Below, in pieces: positions 6,251-9,829 of a DNA stretch of 9,829 nucleotides; the first letter of the stretch is position 1; every line of letters starts with the position of its first letter. The position numbers were made by a program, and so were the translations under genes. The DNA lies in assembly GCA_031430035.1 (NCBI GenBank), contig JANPAS010000038.1:1-9829 (forward strand). Reading direction: 5' to 3'. This DNA comes from JASGCK01 sp031430035. GTDB lineage: Bacteria > Pseudomonadota > Gammaproteobacteria > Burkholderiales > Burkholderiaceae_C. The notes beneath the pieces are model-generated. The model saw only the letters and a program-made list of their open reading frames with translations. It did no database searches and was not told the DNA's origin.

Positions 6251-7173
6251 CCGCAAAAGTCGCAATTGACTTGGATGCCCTCGCGCTCTTCAATCATGCG
6301 TTCGGCCTCGGACTGACCTAAACTTCGGATGGTATTGGCGACACGCTCTCGGCTGCAGGTGCATTGAAAGCGCGGCGCTGGATTGGCGGGCTCATAACGC
6401 GCAATGGGTTCTTGCCAAAATAGGCGGTGCAAGATGTCATCCACACTCAAGTTGAGCAATTCCTCGTTTTTAATCGAAGCCGTCAAAGTCGCAATGCGAT
6501 TGAAGTCTTCGTTTTTGCCAATCGCGTCTTCGTTCTCGGTGCTAGTGAACGCACCTGCTAGATTATTTTCGCCTTTGATTGGCATGCGCTGAATCAAAAT
6601 GCCAACGGACCTGTCCGCGTTTGCGGCCAATACCAGCTTGGTGTCCAGCTGTTCTGATTGCAGCATGTAGTGCTCTAAAACCGAAGCAAACGATTCAAGT
6701 GGCTCGCCGTCATCTCCGTATAGCGGCACGATGCTTTGGTAGGGCTGCTGGCCTTGAAATTTGACTTCGGGATCGAGCGTAATGGCGCAGCGGGCTTGGT
6801 TGCCAGTGTTCATGAGTTGGCTAAAGGATTCGTTGCCTGATACCTCATGCACGACCTTGGCGGTGGTGCGGAAGCTGAGATCGGATTTGACTTCGACCAC
6901 CGCTAACTTGACGGGACTCCTGTCGCGCTTTTCACCACCCATGACTTGCAAAATCAGTGAGCCATTGAACTTGATATTGCTCTGCATCAGAACCGCCGCA
7001 GCCGTCATTTCGCCCAGCAAGTTTTGGACGATTTCAGGATACTGACCTGAGCCCGCCTCATCGCCTACATGGAGTTCTCGGCGACTCAGTATTTCTTGCC
7101 ATGAATCGGTAAGGCGAACGATCGCGCCGCGAACGGGCAGACCTTCGAAGATGAATTTATGTAGTTCCGACAT
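6172..7173 (-). CDS. hslO: Hsp33 redox-regulated molecular chaperone
   Basis: Hsp33 is a cytoplasmic holdase that is inactive when reduced and zinc-bound. In the known family, oxidation of four cysteines releases zinc, unfolds the C-terminal region and exposes binding sites for unfolding proteins. All four cysteines are here: Cys271 and Cys273 in FQCTCSRER, and Cys304 and Cys307 in NCDFCGQSY. The N-terminal domain (about 1-230) shows FIFEGLPVRGAIVRL (8-22) and YMLQSEQLDTKLVLAA (169-184), and the linker has ATLTASIKNEELL (228-240). At 333 residues it is longer than the E. coli protein (292), with extra loops near 35-45, 80-90 and 198-222. It follows the carbonic-anhydrase-like gene after 20 bases and has a modest GAGAG ribosome-binding site at 7178-7182, so the two are likely co-transcribed. 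Confidence 0.96.
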   Translation of the reverse strand: MSELHKFIFEGLPVRGAIVRLTDSWQEILSRRELHVGDEAGSGQYPEIVQNLLGEMTAAAVLMQSNIKFNGSLILQVMGGEKRDRSPVKLAVVEVKSDLSFRTTAKVVHEVSGNESFSQLMNTGNQARCAITLDPEVKFQGQQPYQSIVPLYGDDGEPLESFASVLEHYMLQSEQLDTKLVLAANADRSVGILIQRMPIKGENNLAGAFTSTENEDAIGKNEDFNRIATLTASIKNEELLNLSVDDILHRLFWQEPIARYEPANPAPRFQCTCSRERVANTIRSLGQSEAERMIEEREGIQVNCDFCGQSYSFDVVDAAMLFMPAESVVPSKA

Positions 7174-7193
7174 GTCGCTCTCGATTTCGATTT

Positions 7194-7721
7194 TTAATCA
7201 CTTATCTTTTTAAGACCCTTGGCAAAGCGCGGGCCGTTAGCTTGGTAATGCTTCGCCGCACCGTGTAGCTTGGCAATTTGCTCATCCGTCATGGTACGCA
7301 CTACGCGGGCAGGGCTGCCAATGATCAGTGAGCCATCAGGAAATTCTTTGCCCTCGGTCACCACGGAGCCAGCGCCCACTAAGCAGTTCTTGCCAATCTT
7401 GGCGTTGTTCAAAACAACGGCTTGAATGCCAATGAGTGAACCGTCACCAATGGTGCAGCCGTGCAGCATGACTTGGTGGCCAATCGTCACGTTGTCGCCA
7501 ATGGTCAGCGGCACACCTTCGTCCGCGTGCAGCATGGATAAATCCTGCACATTACTGCCTTTGCCAATGCGGATGGTGTCCGAGTCGCCGCGGATCACCA
7601 CGCCTGACCATACAGACGCGCCTTCGGCTAAGTGCACATCGCCAATCACTTCGGCGCTGGCGGCCACATAGACCGATTCGTGGATTTGCGGGACGAGATC
7701 GTCCAATTGATAGATGGCCAT
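7194..7721 (-). CDS. gamma-carbonic-anhydrase-like hexapeptide-repeat protein
   Basis: A 175-residue left-handed beta-helix protein of the gamma-class carbonic anhydrase/YrdA/PaaY group, normally a trimer with metal between subunits. Hexapeptide repeats run from about 23 to 137 (AEVIGD, RIGKGS, TIGDNV, TIGHQV, TIGDGS, KIGKNC). The three metal-binding histidines of the family are visible: His65 (SMLHAD), His82 (IGHQ) and His87 (LHGC). Arg44 and Asp46 in VIRGDSD match the conserved subunit-interface pair. Whether it hydrates CO2 is uncertain, since several relatives show little activity. The frame is open further upstream to 7913, but I chose ATG 7719-7721 because it has a clear AAGGA site and the extension would run through the DUF455 gene. 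It is the first gene of an operon with hslO. Confidence 0.9.
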   Translation of the reverse strand: MAIYQLDDLVPQIHESVYVAASAEVIGDVHLAEGASVWSGVVIRGDSDTIRIGKGSNVQDLSMLHADEGVPLTIGDNVTIGHQVMLHGCTIGDGSLIGIQAVVLNNAKIGKNCLVGAGSVVTEGKEFPDGSLIIGSPARVVRTMTDEQIAKLHGAAKHYQANGPRFAKGLKKISD

Positions 7722-7728
7722 GTAAAAA

Positions 7729-7733
7729 TCCTT
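7729..7733 (-). promoter_or_regulatory. ribosome-binding site deciding the start of the gamma-carbonic-anhydrase-like gene
   Basis: On the minus strand AAGGA stands 7 bases before the ATG at 7721-7719. It settles the start among several open upstream codons and gives the family-typical N-terminus MAIYQLDD. Confidence 0.7.
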
Positions 7734-7735
7734 GT

Positions 7736-8500
7736 ATGTCCAGTGAAATTTCAAATACAACCAAAGATCATAACAACGCGAGTGTTTTTGTGCTTCGCAC
7801 GGAGGCCAAAGCGAGAATAGACGCGAACGCCGCCCGCCCAAATCAACCAAAACTGGTGACTCATCTCGAAGTCCCCAAGCGCTCCATCCACACGCCGCTG
7901 GGTTTTGCGGCAATGGTGCACTCGATAGCGCATATTGAGTTCAACGCGATTCGTTTGGCGCTGGATGCCGTCTGGCGATTCGATGGCATGCCTGACAACT
8001 ATTACGAAGACTGGCTACGCGTGGCCGATGAGGAAACCAAGCATTTCAATTTGTTAGAAGCGCTGCTTGTGGACTTGGGCTACACCTACGGCGACTTCAC
8101 CGCGCACGATGGCCTGTGGCACATGTGCGAAATCACCAAGGACGATATCGTGGCACGTATGGCGCTGGTGCCACGAACCCTTGAGGCACGCGGCTTAGAC
8201 GCCACGCCGCTGGTGCAAGCCAAGCTCAAACGCATGAAGTTGGCGGGTTTAGATGCGGCGCTTTTGGAGGATGCCAAGCGAATGGACGCTATTTTGGAGA
8301 TCATCCTCTTCGACGAAATCGGACACGTGGCGATTGGCAATTATTGGTACCGCTGGCTGTGCACGCGCGAAGGGCTTGATCCGATTGCGCACTACAAAAA
8401 GCTGGCCTTAGAGTTTGATGCACCGCGCCTGAAGCCGCCGCTCAACATGGCGGCAAGGCTAAAAGCGGGTTTTGTGATGGAGGAGTTAGCGATTGCGTGA
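7736..8500 (+). CDS. DUF455 family ferritin-like protein
   Basis: This belongs to the DUF455 family, helical-bundle proteins of the ferritin-like superfamily with a predicted dimetal site. No function is firmly established that I know of. Candidate metal ligands form the expected pattern: Glu68 (AHIEFNAI), Glu100 and His103 (EETKH), Glu150 (RTLEARGLD), and Glu194 and His197 (DEIGHVAIG). Other family stretches are VPKRSIHTP (46-54), ALDAVWRF (75-82), GDFTAHDGLW (119-128) and WYRWLCTREGLDP (204-216). At 254 residues it seems to lack the first 20-40 residues usual in relatives. The ATG at 7736 has no Shine-Dalgarno and lies 14 bases from the divergent gamma-carbonic-anhydrase start; GTG at 7790, with a weak GAG site, is an alternative. 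The 3' end overlaps convergent smpB by 15 bases. Confidence 0.88.
   Translation: MSSEISNTTKDHNNASVFVLRTEAKARIDANAARPNQPKLVTHLEVPKRSIHTPLGFAAMVHSIAHIEFNAIRLALDAVWRFDGMPDNYYEDWLRVADEETKHFNLLEALLVDLGYTYGDFTAHDGLWHMCEITKDDIVARMALVPRTLEARGLDATPLVQAKLKRMKLAGLDAALLEDAKRMDAILEIILFDEIGHVAIGNYWYRWLCTREGLDPIAHYKKLALEFDAPRLKPPLNMAARLKAGFVMEELAIA
7767..7775 (-). promoter_or_regulatory. candidate extended -10 promoter for the gamma-carbonic-anhydrase-hslO operon
   Basis: The minus strand reads TGTTATGAT, a TGn extended -10 with a near-consensus hexamer. Transcription would start near 7760 and give a leader of about 38 bases containing the AAGGA site. No convincing -35 is visible. The site lies inside the first codons of the divergent DUF455 frame as called. 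Confidence 0.3.
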
Positions 8501-8986
8501 TTTCATCGCACGCTCCACTTCGCGCTTGCCTTCGCGGTCTTTGATGACGTCACGCTTGTCATGCTCCGCCTTGCCTTTGGCGAGGCCAATTTCGCACTTA
8601 ATCTTGCCATTTTTCCAGTGCATATTTAGCGCCACGAGTGTGTAGCCCTTCTGATCGGTTTTGCTGATCAGTTTTTTAATCTCTTCTTTTTTAAGTAAAA
8701 GCTTCTTACTGCGCAGATGGTTAGGGTTCACGTGGGTCGAGGCCGTATGCAGCGGATTGATTTGGCAACCCATCATGAATAGCTCGCCATTTCTGATTAA
8801 AACGAAACCGTCCGTAATCTGCACTTTCCCCATACGGGCGGCTTTCACTTCCCAGCCTTCAAGTACCATGCCAGCTTCAAACCGCTCTTCAATAAAATAG
8901 TTAAAGATCGCTTTTTTGTTATCAGCAATTTTGCCCAAAGGGGCTGTTTTTTTTGCAGGTGATGATGTGGGTTTTGTCGTTGCCAT
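8486..8986 (-). CDS. smpB: SsrA-binding protein SmpB
   Basis: SmpB binds tmRNA and delivers it to stalled ribosomes for trans-translation, so that the unfinished protein is tagged for degradation and the ribosome is freed. The 166-residue protein has the beta-barrel core NKKAIFNYFIEERFEAGMVL (23-42), EGWEVKAARMGKVQ (43-56), CQINPLHTAS (74-83) and GLAKGKAEHDKRD (134-146), followed by the basic C-terminal tail that folds as a helix in the decoding centre (KDREGKREVERAMKSRNR, 149-166). It is slightly long because of a Lys/Thr/Ser-rich N-terminal extension (1-18), which contains an A8 run in codons 11-14. A weak AAGAA lies before the ATG. It is divergent from ratA across 34 bases, an arrangement widespread in proteobacteria. 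The tmRNA gene itself is not in the window. Confidence 0.97.
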   Translation of the reverse strand: MATTKPTSSPAKKTAPLGKIADNKKAIFNYFIEERFEAGMVLEGWEVKAARMGKVQITDGFVLIRNGELFMMGCQINPLHTASTHVNPNHLRSKKLLLKKEEIKKLISKTDQKGYTLVALNMHWKNGKIKCEIGLAKGKAEHDKRDVIKDREGKREVERAMKSRNR

Positions 8987-9020
8987 AAATTCTTGTCAGT
9001 TTTATTGATTCTATTGATAG

Positions 9021-9473
9021 ATGAAATCCCTCCATAAGTCCGTCCTTATTTGGTATAGCCCCGAGCAAATGTTTGACGTGGTGACTGACGTGGCGCGCTA
9101 TCACGAGTTTTTGCCGTGGTGCCATGAGTCTTCTGTGATGGAGCAATCGGCGCAGGGCATGAAAGCGAATATTGGGATGCAGCTAGCGGGTTTTAAACAA
9201 GGCTTCACCACCTATAACCAGCACATCAGGGCGGCGGATGGTGGCCTTGCGGTGCAGATGGAACTCATTGATGGTCCTTTCTCAAAACTAGGCGGCACAT
9301 GGTCGTTTGATCCCATTCGCGGAAGCAGCACGCCAGCGTGCAAGGTCACGTTGGATCTCAGTTATGAGATTAAAAATGCGCTTTTGCAGATGGCGATTGG
9401 CAGCGCTTTTGACAAAATTGCTAGTTCACTTGTCGATGCGTTTATTGAACGAGCCAAGAAAATCTACGCATGA
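9021..9473 (+). CDS. ratA: RatA / COQ10-like START-domain protein
   Basis: A 150-residue protein of the polyketide cyclase/START superfamily. E. coli RatA was reported to block 70S ribosome assembly and was named a toxin, while eukaryotic and some bacterial relatives (COQ10) bind ubiquinone, so the role is debated. Family features visible are SVLIWYSPEQMFDVVTDV (7-24), YHEFLPWC (27-34) with the characteristic FLPWC, GFTTYNQ (61-67), LIDGPFSKLGGTWSF (82-96) and the C-terminal amphipathic helix FDKIASSLVDAFIERAKKIY (130-149). Length and start match the family. There is no clear Shine-Dalgarno before the ATG. Its stop overlaps the rnfH start by four bases (ATGA), the usual ratA-rnfH pairing, and it is divergent from smpB, giving a small ribosome-related neighbourhood. 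Confidence 0.94.
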   Translation: MKSLHKSVLIWYSPEQMFDVVTDVARYHEFLPWCHESSVMEQSAQGMKANIGMQLAGFKQGFTTYNQHIRAADGGLAVQMELIDGPFSKLGGTWSFDPIRGSSTPACKVTLDLSYEIKNALLQMAIGSAFDKIASSLVDAFIERAKKIYA

Positions 9474-9787
9474 ACATCGACATTTACTACTCCCCTGCCC
9501 AGCGCAAGATAGAGTGCTTGTCGGTGGACGTGCGGGGGGGGACTCTGCTCGGCAAGGCGCTTCCAGCAAGCGTTGCTGAGGCAGTGCTCTTGCAAGGCCT
9601 CACCTGCGCGGTCTGGGGACGAGCGGTTGGTTTGGACTACAAATTGCAACTGGGTGACCGCGTGGAGCTTGTGCGCGAGCTACGTGTCGATCCCATGACG
9701 GCTAGGCGAGAGCGCTTTAACAAGCAGGGTATTAAAAAAGCGGGATTGTTTAAAACCAAGCGCGAAGGCGCTAAGCAAGGCTATTGA
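9470..9787 (+). CDS. rnfH: RnfH family protein (UPF0125, RatB)
   Basis: A 105-residue protein of the RnfH family, a ubiquitin-like beta-grasp fold of unproven function, often encoded after ratA and sometimes called RatB. An antitoxin role has not been established. Recognisable parts are the first strand IDIYYSPAQRKIECLSVDV (3-21), the helix ASVAEAVLLQGL (33-44), CAVWGRAVGLDYKLQLGDRV (46-65), the signature ELVRELRVDPMTARRERF (66-83), and a basic tail ending KAGLFKTKREGAKQGY (90-105) as in other betaproteobacteria. A run of eight G (9534-9541) encodes Arg22-Gly23-Gly24. Translation is probably coupled to ratA through the ATGA overlap, and the next gene starts directly after its stop. Confidence 0.92.
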   Translation: MNIDIYYSPAQRKIECLSVDVRGGTLLGKALPASVAEAVLLQGLTCAVWGRAVGLDYKLQLGDRVELVRELRVDPMTARRERFNKQGIKKAGLFKTKREGAKQGY

Positions 9788-9829
9788 ATGAAGAAATACG
9801 ATCTCATTATTTTCGATTGGGACGGCACA
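9788..9829 (+). CDS. N-terminus of a HAD-superfamily phosphatase (partial)
   Basis: Fourteen codons are visible before the window ends: MKKYDLIIFDWDGT. The FDWDGT block is HAD motif I (DxDxT) with nucleophile Asp10 and acid/base Asp12, so this is almost certainly a HAD phosphatase, plausibly of the phosphoglycolate-phosphatase-like (Gph) subfamily. Substrate cannot be told from so little. The ATG follows the rnfH stop with no gap, and AAGG at 9777-9780 is a good Shine-Dalgarno 7 bases upstream, so it belongs to the same transcription unit. Confidence 0.85.
   Translation, partial: MKKYDLIIFDWDGT

Noticed and set aside
7400..7640. Recurring CCAAT-like elements at regular spacing
   Set aside because: These are the complement of Ile-Gly codons at 18-base multiples from the hexapeptide repeats of the beta-helix protein, not a DNA repeat or binding-site array.
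7722..7913. N-terminal extension of the gamma-carbonic-anhydrase-like protein up to 7913
   Set aside because: The extension is antisense to the DUF455 gene and unlike the family N-terminus; the ATG at 7721 has a clear AAGGA site.
8987..9020. Promoter TTGTCA (8993-8998) with GATAGA (9016-9021) for ratA
   Set aside because: Spacing is 17, but transcription would start after the ratA ATG, so it cannot serve the called gene.
9021..9787. ratA-rnfH as a toxin-antitoxin module
   Set aside because: The pair is a conserved core locus next to smpB in most proteobacteria, and an antitoxin role for RnfH is not established; I describe them as separate families.

Overview
The window looks like a core-chromosome segment of a Gram-negative betaproteobacterium, most likely of the order Burkholderiales. 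This rests on the gene order pyrG-kdsA-eno-ftsB, the close match of each protein to the betaproteobacterial form as I remember it, and kdsA, which implies lipopolysaccharide. Genes are tightly packed with moderate G+C. I see no tRNA, rRNA, insertion sequence, integrase, CRISPR array or prophage gene, and no gene-free stretch longer than about 110 bases.

Layout. Positions 1-1859 read leftwards: coaBC (coenzyme A synthesis), dut (dUTPase), and the first 41 codons of an unrecognised gene whose start overlaps the dut stop. A 72-base divergent gap (1860-1931) holds a candidate -10 box and a 9-bp hairpin covering the likely pyrG Shine-Dalgarno. Positions 1932-6072 read rightwards as a compact operon: pyrG (CTP synthase), kdsA (Kdo-8-phosphate synthase), eno (enolase) and ftsB (divisome). 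A possible 62-codon ORF overlaps the end of ftsB. Positions 6172-7721 read leftwards: a gamma-carbonic-anhydrase-like hexapeptide protein followed by hslO (redox chaperone Hsp33). A DUF455 ferritin-like gene (7736-8500) is divergent from these and overlaps convergent smpB (8486-8986) by 15 bases. From 9021 rightwards come ratA, rnfH and the first 14 codons of a HAD-family phosphatase.

How the genes fit together. CoaBC uses CTP and PyrG makes CTP, so the first divergent pair links nucleotide and cofactor supply, and Dut keeps dUTP low and supplies dUMP. KdsA uses phosphoenolpyruvate, the product of enolase, and the next step (KdsB, not in this window) uses CTP, so pyrG-kdsA-eno form a coherent set feeding Kdo and lipopolysaccharide synthesis. 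FtsB connects to cell division. Hsp33, SmpB and RatA concern protein quality and ribosomes.

I do not see convincing evidence for a new biological system. The points most worth checking are the pyrG leader hairpin, the 62-codon ORF after ftsB, the short N-terminus and crowded 5' end of the DUF455 gene, the G8 and A8 homopolymer runs in rnfH and smpB, and the unknown gene coupled to dut.
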